Positions 33,834 to 42,813 of a DNA stretch of 63,339 bases are shown piece by piece. Each line of letters begins with the position of its first letter. Position 1 is the first letter of the stretch. The position numbers and the translations under genes are program-made. A model generated the notes under the pieces. That model made no database searches, was not told where the DNA came from, and saw only the letters and a list, made by a program, of their open reading frames with translations. The stretch is taken from assembly GCA_017548605.1 (NCBI GenBank), contig JAFYZT010000052.1, positions 1 to 63,339 of the forward strand. The letters are read 5' to 3'. This DNA is from Prevotella sp. Lineage in GTDB: Bacteria; Bacteroidota; Bacteroidia; Bacteroidales; Bacteroidaceae.

Positions 33834-35145
33834 TGTCCCGTTAAAATTGGGACGAGTTAAATATTAATCAAACAACCCCGGAATAAGGGGGCCAAGTTGG
33901 TCTTTGACATCATTGGAAAAAGTCTTATCGAACAGTTCACTGAGGGGTGTCTTGTCCGTGAGTGAAATGCTGAGGATTTGCAAGACCTCACAGGTCGAGC
34001 GCTTCTGCAAGTCATGCTGGACAATCGCCACGAGGCAGTAAGCTGTAATGGCTGCACTGATCTGTATTCTGACAGCGTTCTCCGTAGTGCCCCAGAACTT
34101 CTTGATTTTGAGGTGCTGCTTGAGCCACTTGAAGAACAGCTCTATCTGCCATCTGTTCTTGTAGAGGTCGGCTATCTGCTGGGCTGTCAAGTCCATCGCG
34201 TTGGTCAGGAACATGAACTCCCTGTCCTGTTCTTCGTCATAGTATCTGACGAGACGCAGATTCTCGGGATAGTCCTTGCGGCTCTTATAGACCGTCAGTA
34301 CAATCTCTGCATCAGTGAGAATGTTCTTTGGCGTCCGCCGCTTCCATCTGACACACTTGTACTGCAAGTTGGTCTTGGCTCTGACAACGAAGAAGGACTC
34401 CATCCGCTGTATGCGGTAAAGTTCCCCAAAGTTGTTGTAGCCACGGTCAAAGACATAGTAAGCACCTGTCTCATAAGGAATTTCCGGCATTGCCTTGGAG
34501 TCGTAGACTGAAGCTGTGGTGATATGATAGAAGGCAGGCACCTGTGCCTCCAGGTCATAGAGGACATGAGCCTTGACGCCACCTTTCCTCTTGCGGAACT
34601 TCGCCCACCAGAACACCGACAGACAAAGCGGTATCGTCGTGGAGTCAAATGCATAGACCTTGCCTCCGAGCTTGAATATGTCCGCCGCCCGCTTCTTCTT
34701 GGCCTGCGCCATCATGTAGAAAGCAAACTCCTCAAAGATGCGATAGTCGCGGTTCTGGTTGGCTGTAGCCAGCGTCGTCTTGGCGATGGGCTTTCGCCCT
34801 AAGCCGAGGTGGAAGCACTTGGACTGATGGGCTTCAAGAGCGACTATCAGGTCTCGCAGGCTTTCACGGTTGCTGAGTTGCCCGAACATCAGTGCAAGAA
34901 GCTGGTTCCAGCAGGTGAGATGCTTGACATAACGGTTCCCATCGTACTTGTCAACAAGACGGCGAAACTTGTCATTGTTCAGAAACTCTATCAATTGGGT
35001 GAATACATATTTGTCTTTGTTCATCTTGCAGTCAATCTGTTTGGCTGCAAAAATACAAATTCAAATCGTCGCGCTCTCAAAACTGCTCGTAAAAGACTAT
35101 ATTTCAGTGATTTCAAAGAACGATTCGTCCACTTTAACGGGACAG
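33834..35145 (-). mobile_element. IS4-family insertion sequence
   Basis: About 1.31 kb bounded by inverted ends: TGTCCCGTTAAA at 33834-33845 on the plus strand and its complement TTTAACGGGACA at 35133-35144. It holds one transposase gene. A TAG triplet flanks both sides (33831-33833 and 35146-35148) and may be a 3-base target duplication; no longer one is seen. The right end lies inside the 3' end of the fic gene. Confidence 0.88.
33864..35024 (-). CDS. IS4-family transposase
   Basis: A 386-residue DDE transposase: first Asp in VYAFDSTTIPLCL, second in YYVFDRGYNNFG, and the Glu in the IS4 signature YKNRWQIELFFKWLKQHLKIKKF (in parts: Y-x2-R-x3-E-x6-K). It carries out cut-and-paste movement of the element. 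The frame is intact from the ATG at 35024, and a TATTTTTG -7 box lies within the element upstream, so it may still be active. The gene fills most of the element. Confidence 0.93.
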   Translation of the reverse strand: MNKDKYVFTQLIEFLNNDKFRRLVDKYDGNRYVKHLTCWNQLLALMFGQLSNRESLRDLIVALEAHQSKCFHLGLGRKPIAKTTLATANQNRDYRIFEEFAFYMMAQAKKKRAADIFKLGGKVYAFDSTTIPLCLSVFWWAKFRKRKGGVKAHVLYDLEAQVPAFYHITTASVYDSKAMPEIPYETGAYYVFDRGYNNFGELYRIQRMESFFVVRAKTNLQYKCVRWKRRTPKNILTDAEIVLTVYKSRKDYPENLRLVRYYDEEQDREFMFLTNAMDLTAQQIADLYKNRWQIELFFKWLKQHLKIKKFWGTTENAVRIQISAAITAYCLVAIVQHDLQKRSTCEVLQILSISLTDKTPLSELFDKTFSNDVKDQLGPLIPGLFD

Positions 35146-36087
35146 TAGTGATCTGGTTTTGTTTTTTATCTGATTCAATACATCTGTCATTGACTGCAAA
35201 CGCTGCTCAAGATATTCGGCTATCAGCATGGTCATCGTATCTGGTGAGCCGCTACGGGCATAATCGTCGAAGGCTTGATAATAGCGGCGACGGTCAGAAA
35301 ACTTCACATTGATGGGAGGATAGCCAGCCTTGATGAGCTGGAGGTTCATCAGCAGACGACCCGTACGGCCGTTACCGTCGATAAATGGATGTATCGCTTC
35401 GAAACGCAGATGGAACAGTGCAGCCTTCTCCACCACATGCAAATGGCGATAAAGGCTATCCATATCGGCCAGCAGGGCACTCATCATCGGTTCAATCTGA
35501 TAGGGCTGAACTGGTGTAGTCAAGGCTCCGGCAATGCGCACAGGCACACGGCGAAATCGGCCACGGTCTTCCTGACGGTCGGAAAGCACGAGCGAATGGA
35601 TAGAACAGATTTCGTAGAGGGTGAGTTCACGCTGCTCACCTGCCAATAGTTCCATATATTCGTAGGCCTCTTTGTATCCAACGGCCTCAAGATGATCCTT
35701 CAAGGGCTTTTGGTCGATGGTGATGCCTTGTAGCACCAACTGTGTCTCTTGTAGTGTTAGCGTATTGCCCTCAATGGCATTACTATTGTAGGTGTGCTCA
35801 ACGATAAACTCTTGTCGCAGGGCCTCAGTCTCAGCTGGTGTGAGGGGACGAAAGTTGGAGAGATTGGCTTTCAGCAGGTCTATACGGTTCAACAGGGACT
35901 TATGGTCGGATGTAGATGTTGTTGTACGCTGCCGCCCATCAGTCGGACGCAGGGCATCAGCAGGAATCATATAAAGATTTCCCTTCCTGACAACACCGCC
36001 AATACGTCCTTCGGCACAGAGGATTCTAACCCTTCGTGCACTGAGCCCCCACTTGGCTGCCGCTTCACTTACTTTTATATACTCCAT
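35134..36087 (-). CDS. Fic family protein, C-terminus replaced by the IS end
   Basis: A 317-residue protein. The N-terminus (1-48) is a small helix-turn-helix (VSEAAAKWGLSARRVRILCAEGRI). The inhibitory helix motif S102-NAI-E106-G107 precedes the Fic core, as in class II Fic proteins. The core has H233 in HPFIDGNGRTGRL, the full AMP-transfer motif, so the enzyme should attach AMP (or another phosphate moiety) to a target hydroxyl once the helix is moved. The last residues and the stop are read from the IS terminal repeat (CTG TCC CGT TAA); without the element the frame would end a few residues later. Confidence 0.88.
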   Translation of the reverse strand: MEYIKVSEAAAKWGLSARRVRILCAEGRIGGVVRKGNLYMIPADALRPTDGRQRTTTSTSDHKSLLNRIDLLKANLSNFRPLTPAETEALRQEFIVEHTYNSNAIEGNTLTLQETQLVLQGITIDQKPLKDHLEAVGYKEAYEYMELLAGEQRELTLYEICSIHSLVLSDRQEDRGRFRRVPVRIAGALTTPVQPYQIEPMMSALLADMDSLYRHLHVVEKAALFHLRFEAIHPFIDGNGRTGRLLMNLQLIKAGYPPINVKFSDRRRYYQAFDDYARSGSPDTMTMLIAEYLEQRLQSMTDVLNQIKNKTRSLLSR

Positions 36088-36458
36088 TTATTCCTATTTT
36101 TCTATAATAACGTAAAAATTAGTCTTTTATTATTCCTATTTTTTTAATTTTAGGAATAATAGTGCCGCATTTATAAGACATCTTCACTCTGGATTTCGGG
36201 ACTCTGAATCGTTTGCCTCATCATTTCCATAGGACGACTACTCTTGCCTATCTTTACTCAATCCTCGCGAACGCAGGGTTAGTATGTCTTGTCATGTTTT
36301 AGTTCGTAAGATGTTCATGCAAATTTACTCATTTTTTTCAAGAAATATGGTTGTAACCAGGAAAAAATAGAAAATAGTGTCCATATCTAAAAAAAACACA
36401 TTATATTTGCAGCATATTACCATAAATATCAGATATTAACCTATTCACAACTTAAATT
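36088..36458. other. Intergenic region between fic and GH5
   Basis: No gene seen. Near fic are the repeated operator-like elements (36089-36160). Facing GH5 is the -7 box TATATTTG at 36402-36409, 50 bases before its ATG; no clear upstream partner. The middle part (36170-36330) has no structure I can name. Confidence 0.6.
36089..36160. promoter_or_regulatory. Operator-like repeats upstream of fic
   Basis: TATTCCTA occurs at 36089-36096, just before the fic ATG, and again at 36131-36138, 42 bases apart (four helical turns). The second copy faces an inverted TAGGAATA at 36151-36158; the arms extend to 10 bases. The Fic protein has a helix-turn-helix and could be its own regulator. Confidence 0.55.
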
Positions 36459-38132
36459 ATGAAGATGAAATACCTATTTTTTGCTATCTCCATGATGCTG
36501 GCACCTTTGGCCGTACATGCAGATGGTTTTGAAAGTGCTACCGACGCAGTAAAGAACATGGGCGTAGGATGGAACTTGGGCAACACACTCGACAGCTGGA
36601 CTACAAATACCTATTCTTCTTGGGAAGACCAAGAAAAATGTTGGGGACAGCCAATAACTACTCCCGAACTAATCACCATGATGAAAAATGCCGGATTCAA
36701 TGCCATCCGTGTGCCTGTTACTTGGTTCAAATGGATGGACGGCAACGGCATGGTGGCAGAACAATGGATGAACCGCGTTCATGAGGTGGTCGACTATGTT
36801 ATCAACAATGGCATGTACTGCATCCTCAATGTTCACCATGACACGGGAAGTGGCGACCAGGCATGGCTCATTGCCGATGAAACAGTGTACCAGAACACGA
36901 AACAGCGCTACGAAACCCTCTGGCACCAAATTGCCGAGGAATTCAAGGATTACGACCATCACCTGCTCTTCGAAGGATATAATGAGATGCTCGACATCAA
37001 GAAGTCATGGTGTTTTGCCTCTTACGCTGCCGCCGGTCAGTATGACGCTGCTATCGCTCAGTCGGCTTATAACGCCATCAACAGCTATGCACAGAGTTTT
37101 GTCAATGCGGTCCGTGCTACGGGAGGCAACAATACATATCGCAACCTCATCATCAACACCTATGCTGCAGCTAATGGTGCGGGTAACTGGAATTCACATC
37201 TCACCGAACCGCTCTCAAAGTTGAACATGCCCACGGATGTTATGAGTGGACATATCGCTTTCGAGGTACATGCCTACCCGAACATTCAGAACCTCAGCAA
37301 TGCTAAATCGGAGGTGAACGACATCGTGAATAAAGTGAAAACATATCTTGTATCCAAGGGTGGACCCGTCATCCTCGGTGAGTGGGGTACCAGCAATGTC
37401 GATGCAGGGGAAGGTAAGACCGACTATGATATCCGTAGGACCACGATGCTCAATTTTTGCGATTACTTAGTCAAGACGATGAAGGCAAACAATATTGCCA
37501 CGTTCTATTGGATGGGGCTATCCGACGGTTGGGCTCGCTCTATTCCTGCATTTAATCAGCCCGACTTGGCGGAGACAATTACAAAGGCATATCATGGCGA
37601 GGACTTCCAAGGCGTATATCCAGATGTAAATGATGTACAGTTCGACTATGAAGTGGTGTATAACGGCGACTGGCAGGAATTGAACCTTTACAGTGGCAGC
37701 GTTATCAGGTTGGCTGATTATACAGGCATCAAGGTTGTCATGGCCGACGATACGGCGATTGACAAACTACAAGTGAAAATATATAGTTCCCCTGAAGGTT
37801 ATAAACCGCTTACGGGAATAGAGACTCTCGTTGAATTCGATTCTTCCATGGGAACCACTACACAACGCATCACCCTGCAGACCATTGTGGGTGCATGTAC
37901 AGCCACCTTGCGTGAGGCTAAGCTTATCAAGAAAGATGGAACAGAGGTTGAACTGACTCCTACTGTGTTCTGGGGTTGCTCTGTCAATCCTGTGCCAAGG
38001 ACAACAGGCATCAACACTCCTTTCATCACCGAAGCTGAAGACGGTGCTATCTACAATCTCGCCGGACAACGCGTACAAACGCTTTCCAAAGGTATCTACA
38101 TCAAGAATGGCAAAAAGTTTGTGGTGAGATAG
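36459..38132 (+). CDS. GH5 endoglucanase with C-terminal sorting-type tail
   Basis: A 557-residue exported enzyme (signal ending PLAVHA). The GH5 barrel spans about 25-385: NMGVGWNLGNTLDSW, the RVPVTW strand, LNVHHDTG, acid/base E176 in FEGYNEM and nucleophile E308 in ILGEWG, all intact. About 390-515 is a beta-sandwich of unknown binding role. The last 30 residues (YNLAGQRVQ, GIYIKNGKKFVVR) match the tail common in Prevotella secreted enzymes and likely used in type IX-like sorting. It cuts beta-1,4-glucan, perhaps xyloglucan or mannan as subfamily is not fixed. Tandem repeats start at its stop codon. Confidence 0.92.
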   Translation: MKMKYLFFAISMMLAPLAVHADGFESATDAVKNMGVGWNLGNTLDSWTTNTYSSWEDQEKCWGQPITTPELITMMKNAGFNAIRVPVTWFKWMDGNGMVAEQWMNRVHEVVDYVINNGMYCILNVHHDTGSGDQAWLIADETVYQNTKQRYETLWHQIAEEFKDYDHHLLFEGYNEMLDIKKSWCFASYAAAGQYDAAIAQSAYNAINSYAQSFVNAVRATGGNNTYRNLIINTYAAANGAGNWNSHLTEPLSKLNMPTDVMSGHIAFEVHAYPNIQNLSNAKSEVNDIVNKVKTYLVSKGGPVILGEWGTSNVDAGEGKTDYDIRRTTMLNFCDYLVKTMKANNIATFYWMGLSDGWARSIPAFNQPDLAETITKAYHGEDFQGVYPDVNDVQFDYEVVYNGDWQELNLYSGSVIRLADYTGIKVVMADDTAIDKLQVKIYSSPEGYKPLTGIETLVEFDSSMGTTTQRITLQTIVGACTATLREAKLIKKDGTEVELTPTVFWGCSVNPVPRTTGINTPFITEAEDGAIYNLAGQRVQTLSKGIYIKNGKKFVVR

Positions 38133-38159
38133 TAATGAGGGGTGAGGGGTGAGAGAATA
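38132..38159 (+). repeat. Heptamer repeats after the GH5 stop codon
   Basis: GTAATGA, GGGGTGA, GGGGTGA, GAGAATA: period 7 with TGA in three units, directly behind the TAG stop (38130-38132). Complementary to the array at 38243-38270. Confidence 0.8.
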
Positions 38160-38177
38160 CCCTGAGAATCAAATACG

Positions 38178-38217
38178 AACAAGGCGGCCATCACGATTTC
38201 GTGATGGCCGCCTTGTT
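38178..38217. terminator. Long bidirectional hairpin terminator
   Basis: Perfect 19-base arms, AACAAGGCGGCCATCACGA and its complement, with a 2-base loop, between convergent GH5 and the sodium-pump beta gene. Nested within an outer pair of imperfect arms (38133-38159 / 38243-38270). Confidence 0.9.
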
Positions 38218-38249
38218 TGTTATATAAGTTTATTACTCGGACTATTCTC

Positions 38250-38284
38250 TCACCTCTTACCCCTCACTACTCACCCCTCACTTA
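38250..38284 (-). repeat. Heptamer repeats at the stop codon of the sodium-pump beta gene
   Basis: TCACCTC, TTACCCC, TCACTAC, TCACCCC, TCACTTA: five units of 7; the last contains the stop codon (TAA, 38284-38282). In the sense direction: GGGGTGA-type units. Confidence 0.85.
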
Positions 38285-39439
38285 CGAGAAGAATCCCAAA
38301 AGCACACCGGCGGCAACAGCCGAACCGATAACACCAGCCACATTGGGACCCATAGCGTGCATCAAGAGGAAGTTGTGGCGGTCGTATTCCAAACCGATAT
38401 TGTTGGAGATTCGTGCACTCATGGGCACGGCGCTTACACCAGCATTACCGATAAGCGGATTGATTTTCTTTCCCTTAGGCAGGAATAGGTTCATCACCTT
38501 GACAAACAAGATACCACTGGTACTGGCGATGATAAAGGCCATGGCTCCCAGGAAGAAAATCTTGATGGTGTTCAAGGTCAGGAACTCACTGGCTTGGGTG
38601 GAGCAGCCTACGGTGAGGCCCAACAGCATAACGACGATGTCGTTCAGTGCCGAACCAGCAGTCTTAGCCAGACGGGTTGTCTTGCCACTCTCCTTCAATA
38701 GGTTACCGAAGAACAGCATGCCCAACAATGGTAAGCCGGAAGGCACAAGGAAGGTTGTAAGCAGCAGACCAATAATCGGGAAGAGGATGCGTTCTGTTTG
38801 GCTCACATTGCGAACCGGCGGCATGTGAATAACACGCTCTTTCTTGGTGGTCAACAGACGCATGAGGGGCGGCTGGATAACAGGTACCAAGGCCATGTAC
38901 GAATAGGCGCATACGGCAATGGCACCCATCAGGTTCGGGCTTAGTTTGGATGACAGGAATATGGCTGTAGGACCGTCGGCGCCACCGATAATGGCGATAC
39001 CAGCGGCCTGGTTGGGCTCGAAGCCCAAGGCAAGAGCCACCATATAGGCGCCAAAGACACCAAACTGTGCGGATGCACCAATCAAAATCAGTTTCGGGTT
39101 ACTGATAAGGGCTGAGAAGTCGGTCATGGCACCTATGCCCAAGAATACCAGGGGTGGATACCATCCTTGACGTACTCCTTGGTAGAAGATATTCAATACC
39201 GAATTGTCCTCATACAGACCTATTTCCAAACCGGCATCAGCCTTAAATGGAATGTTACCCAGGATAATGCCTAAACCGATAGGTACGAGCAACAAAGGCT
39301 CAAAATCCTTGCGGATGGCCAACCAAATGAATATCGCACCCACCACAATCATGATGAGATTGGGCACGGTGGCATTGGCGAATCCTGTGAACGACAAGAA
39401 TTCGTTAAAGTTATTGATGATGAAATCTGTAAATCCCAT
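38282..39439 (-). CDS. Sodium-translocating decarboxylase beta subunit
   Basis: A 385-residue membrane protein of the OadB/MmdB/GcdB family, with about ten spans. The family motif GGADGPTAIFLSSKL holds the Asp that binds sodium; GNAGVSAVPMSARI near the C-terminus is also typical. This subunit couples decarboxylation of carboxybiotin to export of sodium. With mutA/mutB next door, methylmalonyl-CoA decarboxylase is the likely complex, but no carboxyltransferase alpha subunit is in the window. It follows the biotin carrier gene by 9 bases. Confidence 0.92.
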   Translation of the reverse strand: MGFTDFIINNFNEFLSFTGFANATVPNLIMIVVGAIFIWLAIRKDFEPLLLVPIGLGIILGNIPFKADAGLEIGLYEDNSVLNIFYQGVRQGWYPPLVFLGIGAMTDFSALISNPKLILIGASAQFGVFGAYMVALALGFEPNQAAGIAIIGGADGPTAIFLSSKLSPNLMGAIAVCAYSYMALVPVIQPPLMRLLTTKKERVIHMPPVRNVSQTERILFPIIGLLLTTFLVPSGLPLLGMLFFGNLLKESGKTTRLAKTAGSALNDIVVMLLGLTVGCSTQASEFLTLNTIKIFFLGAMAFIIASTSGILFVKVMNLFLPKGKKINPLIGNAGVSAVPMSARISNNIGLEYDRHNFLLMHAMGPNVAGVIGSAVAAGVLLGFFS

Positions 39440-39448
39440 TGCCTGTAA

Positions 39449-39898
39449 TTATCCTATGGTTAATAGCACTGAACCTTCCATGACCGTGTCACCACGATTG
39501 ACAAGCACAGAGGTCACCGTTCCGGAATATTCCGATTCGATGTTATTCTGCATCTTCATGGCTTCGAGAATAATCACGGTATCGCCAGCTTTCACGGTAT
39601 CGCCTTCTTTCACCTTCAATTCGGTGATGGTTCCTGGCAGCGGAGCCATAATCTTGGAACCTGCACCGGCAGGAACAGCCGCTTTGGCGGCGGGTTTCTC
39701 GACGGGCTTGGCTTCTGCTGCTGCAGGCTGAGGAGCAACAACAGGTTTGCGAACATGGCTCTGGGTGGGTTTAACAGCTTGTTTCAACTCTACCTCAAAA
39801 GGTATGCCATTGACCGACACCTTGGCTAAATTGCCTTCAATCTCTTCTATTTCAACGTCGTAATCGACACCTTCAACAGTATATTGGTATTTGCTCAT
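39449..39898 (-). CDS. Biotin carrier subunit of the sodium-pump decarboxylase
   Basis: A 149-residue protein. The first 70 residues form a small strand-rich part (KYQYTVEGVDYDVEIEEIEG), followed by an Ala/Pro-rich hinge (KPVEKPAAKAAVPAGAG) and a biotinyl domain with the target lysine in LEAMKMQNNIESEYSG. It carries carboxybiotin from the carboxyltransferase to the beta subunit. I start at the ATG at 39898; the frame stays open upstream but without support. It lies between the gamma-like gene (22 bases) and the beta gene (9 bases). Confidence 0.92.
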   Translation of the reverse strand: MSKYQYTVEGVDYDVEIEEIEGNLAKVSVNGIPFEVELKQAVKPTQSHVRKPVVAPQPAAAEAKPVEKPAAKAAVPAGAGSKIMAPLPGTITELKVKEGDTVKAGDTVIILEAMKMQNNIESEYSGTVTSVLVNRGDTVMEGSVLLTIG

Positions 39899-39920
39899 AA
39901 TGATTATGTTGTTTGCTAGT

Positions 39921-40865
39921 TTATACTCTGGTCCATTTTGTTTGTTTGGGGCGGATGGTGATGATGCCGCTTTCCACGTCATGCACATCATCCATATATT
40001 GTTTCAAGGCCATGGAGATAACGGCAATGTAAATCTCCTTGTCAATACCTTTGGTGCGCAAACCGTCTTTCAGTACCACATTGGCTTTGTGACCCAGATC
40101 GGCTACATCTTCGCCCATCTTGCTGACAGTCCTCAAGGGCTGTTTGTCGATAGCACCTTTAATGGCTTGTTTATGCTTCATATAGATGCCAAAGAGAGTG
40201 AAGAAAATAAACAATAAGGCGAGACAAGAGAAGACGACACCCATGGAAAGAACAGTGATGCCGAAGCCATGAGGGTCTTCACGCTTAATCTTGGCTACCT
40301 TGGTCTCCTCCACCTGGATGAAATTCTCAATGCCCGGAGTGACGGCATCAACGGCTTTAATCACCCAATCTGAAGAGCCGTCTTGGCTTCGTGCATAGGA
40401 ACAGTCCTTGGGTAACACTGGCACACTGACGGAGTCAATCAGGTCAACACCATTGCCGTCGTACAAAGCTACCCATAGGGGTTTGCCTGCTTCCACCTTG
40501 AGCGACAGATGCAGACCGCCTTTAGAAGGGTTGCTGTTAAAGAAGAACAACAGATGCTGACGCGCTGACAAACTGGTCCGTTTCTCGTTGTTGGGGATGA
40601 GCACCATCTTGGCAATGCGCTCAGGAGCCGTCATCGATTTGTTTAATACGGATTTGTCGGTAGTAAGGTACATGCCACGGACATTATAGGTGGAGTAGGC
40701 GATGTTCGACAGTTCCAACCATGCCAGATGGTTGCCAAACTCATCTTGAACGCTCGTGCTATTGTCCGTTAGCACTTCGTTGATTTGAATGTTCTTCGCT
40801 CCCTGACCCCACATCAACAGGGTGCAGGTAAGCAAAAGACCAAATGTTAATGATAGCCGTTTCAT
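39921..40865 (-). CDS. OadG-like gamma subunit with N-terminal lamin-tail-like domain
   Basis: A 314-residue protein. A signal peptide (LLLTCTLLMWGQG) leads into an extracytoplasmic domain at about 22-165 that resembles the lamin-tail domain (IQINEVLTDNSTSVQDEFGN, LAWLELSN, NVRGMYLTTD). A membrane span follows at about 203-228 (GITVLSMGVVFSCLALLFIFFTLFGIYM), as in OadG, then a cytoplasmic tail of about 85 residues. Classical gamma subunits are under 100 residues, so this form is three times longer. It is first of three pump genes; the AspT-type transporter gene lies 34 bases upstream. Confidence 0.82.
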   Translation of the reverse strand: MKRLSLTFGLLLTCTLLMWGQGAKNIQINEVLTDNSTSVQDEFGNHLAWLELSNIAYSTYNVRGMYLTTDKSVLNKSMTAPERIAKMVLIPNNEKRTSLSARQHLLFFFNSNPSKGGLHLSLKVEAGKPLWVALYDGNGVDLIDSVSVPVLPKDCSYARSQDGSSDWVIKAVDAVTPGIENFIQVEETKVAKIKREDPHGFGITVLSMGVVFSCLALLFIFFTLFGIYMKHKQAIKGAIDKQPLRTVSKMGEDVADLGHKANVVLKDGLRTKGIDKEIYIAVISMALKQYMDDVHDVESGIITIRPKQTKWTRV

Positions 40866-40899
40866 TCAAAAACTCTTATATGTTGATTGCTTAGACGAT

Positions 40900-42588
40900 T
40901 CATCCACAGAAGAAAAGCACCAATAGTTGTGCTGTGAAAATCCTCAAGAACATGCTCAGTGGATAGACGGTGGAATAACCCACAGCAGGGGCTTCCTTGC
41001 TGCACACCTGGTTGGCGTAGGCCAAGGCTGGCGGGTCAGTATAAGAACCAGCCAACATACCCATGATAGTGAAATAGTTGAACTTGTAGCGATAACGCAC
41101 CAATGGACCTATTATTAAAATAGGTATGACCGTGATGAGAAATCCGGAATAAACATATTTCAAACCGTCTCCTTGCACCACAGTGTCCCAGAAACCGGCT
41201 CCCGCCTTAATACCCACACTGGCCAGGAACAGGACCAAACCTATTTCACGCAACATCATGTTGGCACTGGTCGTCGTATAGGTAACCAATTTTACCCTGT
41301 AACCGAAACGGCCAATCAATATGGCTATGATGAGCGGACCGCCGGCGATACCCAGACGCAAAGGAACTGGCATGCCGGGTATGGCAAAGGGAAGGCTTCC
41401 GAAGACGATTCCGACAAGGATGCCCACGAAGATGGTGGCAATGTTGGGCGCGTCGAGACGCTTAACGGAATTACCCATCATTTCTGCTACACGGTTCACA
41501 TTGTCTTCGGGACCGACAACCATCACACGGTCGCCAATATGGAAATGGTGGTTGCGACCTGCAAACATGTCCATGCCATGACGTGTGATACGGGTAACAT
41601 TGACACCCCAGAGGCTGGAGAAATGCATCTTACCCAAGGTCTTGCCGTTCATGGATGGGCGGGTGACAACAATACGGCGCGACACCATAGGCTGTTTTTC
41701 CATCTCAGCGTTCCAGTCTGCCTCAATCTCTGGACCGATGAATGCCTTGATAGGCTCGGAATCAGCTTCGGCACACACTACCAACAGCTCATCACCAATT
41801 TCAAAGATAGTATTGCGGTTGGGGATGCTCACCTGACCATCATGCAAGATGCGTGAGCACACAAAATCACGATTCAGGAATTCACTGATTTGCAACAAGG
41901 TACGGCCAGCTAAATAGATGTTGGTCACTCGCAGGTGCATCTTATATGGCTTTTCGTGAGGGTTAGCCGCTTCCTCTTCTTCCAACTGACGCTCTTCTGC
42001 TTCCAGACGGATACGGGAGATATACCTTACGGCAATGGTAGCGCAGATAATACCCACCACACCCAAAGGATAGGCACAGGCGTAACCCGATGCTATCTGT
42101 GGTACATCGTCTGGAAACACTGAAGTAAGAGCCTCCGAGGCGGCACCTAAACCTGGCGTGTTGGTGACGGCACCATACATGGTGCCTATCAACATTGGCA
42201 GGTTGACGGGGTTCGATGTATCGAAGAAGAGAAAATAACAGGCAAACATCACAGCGATGTTCAACAATATCAGACAAGATGCCATGATATTCAGTGACAC
42301 ACCGCCTTTCTTGAAACTGGCAAAGAAACCAGGACCTACCTGGATACCTATCATGAAGACAAACAGGATGAGGCCGAAGTCCTGACAGAAATTCAAAATC
42401 GCATTAGGTGCTGTAAAATGCAAATGCCCCGCTAAGATACCTGCAAATAATACGAAAGTCACACCTAAAGAGACCCCGAAAAATTTTATTTTCCCCAAAT
42501 AGACGCCGATGGCTATCACTACCGCGTACAAGATCGCGATATGAGCAACAGACTCAGTATTTGTAAATAAATCAGTAAGCCACTCCAT
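40900..42588 (-). CDS. AspT/YidE-type transporter with two RCK_C (TrkA-C) domains
   Basis: A 562-residue membrane protein. Two blocks of about five spans each carry the AspT-YidE-YbjL repeats ([25 protein letters not shown]-like [46 protein letters not shown]). Between them lie two TrkA-C domains (about 205-375: [34 protein letters not shown]). AspT exchanges aspartate for alanine; here a dicarboxylate such as succinate is a reasonable guess, as the gene stands before the decarboxylase pump. Start at ATG 42588; a TAATTTTG -7 box is at 42614-42607. Confidence 0.85.
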   Translation of the reverse strand: MEWLTDLFTNTESVAHIAILYAVVIAIGVYLGKIKFFGVSLGVTFVLFAGILAGHLHFTAPNAILNFCQDFGLILFVFMIGIQVGPGFFASFKKGGVSLNIMASCLILLNIAVMFACYFLFFDTSNPVNLPMLIGTMYGAVTNTPGLGAASEALTSVFPDDVPQIASGYACAYPLGVVGIICATIAVRYISRIRLEAEERQLEEEEAANPHEKPYKMHLRVTNIYLAGRTLLQISEFLNRDFVCSRILHDGQVSIPNRNTIFEIGDELLVVCAEADSEPIKAFIGPEIEADWNAEMEKQPMVSRRIVVTRPSMNGKTLGKMHFSSLWGVNVTRITRHGMDMFAGRNHHFHIGDRVMVVGPEDNVNRVAEMMGNSVKRLDAPNIATIFVGILVGIVFGSLPFAIPGMPVPLRLGIAGGPLIIAILIGRFGYRVKLVTYTTTSANMMLREIGLVLFLASVGIKAGAGFWDTVVQGDGLKYVYSGFLITVIPILIIGPLVRYRYKFNYFTIMGMLAGSYTDPPALAYANQVCSKEAPAVGYSTVYPLSMFLRIFTAQLLVLFFCG

Positions 42589-42606
42589 AATATGAAAAAA
42601 TCGGTG

Positions 42607-42747
42607 CAAAATTACTTAAATAATTGCGCATTTTACATATTTTTGAGCAATTTTTTTCTGAAATATAGTAAGATTTGTTTTTTTTCACGTTACCAATTCT
42701 TTTTCTCCGCTTTTATTTCGATAATTTGGAAAAATTCAATATCTTTG
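42607..42747. promoter_or_regulatory. Divergent -7 boxes for the transporter and mutA
   Basis: Minus strand TAATTTTG (42614-42607) for the transporter. Plus strand TATCTTTG (42740-42747) for mutA, with TTTC at 42716-42719, 20 bases upstream, as near-match. No B12 riboswitch-like box was seen in this 225-base gap. Confidence 0.6.
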
Positions 42748-42813
42748 CATGTCAATTTAATCCGAACTGTCATTTTTTGAAAAAGGATTTTTTATAACTT
42801 ATTTTAATACACT

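Noticed and set aside
33822-35157. Long target-site duplication for the IS4-type element
   Set aside because: Only TAG is shared on both sides; longer direct repeats are not present.
42615-42813. B12 riboswitch before mutA
   Set aside because: No B12-box or matching stem pattern was seen; the gap is AT-rich with only promoter elements.
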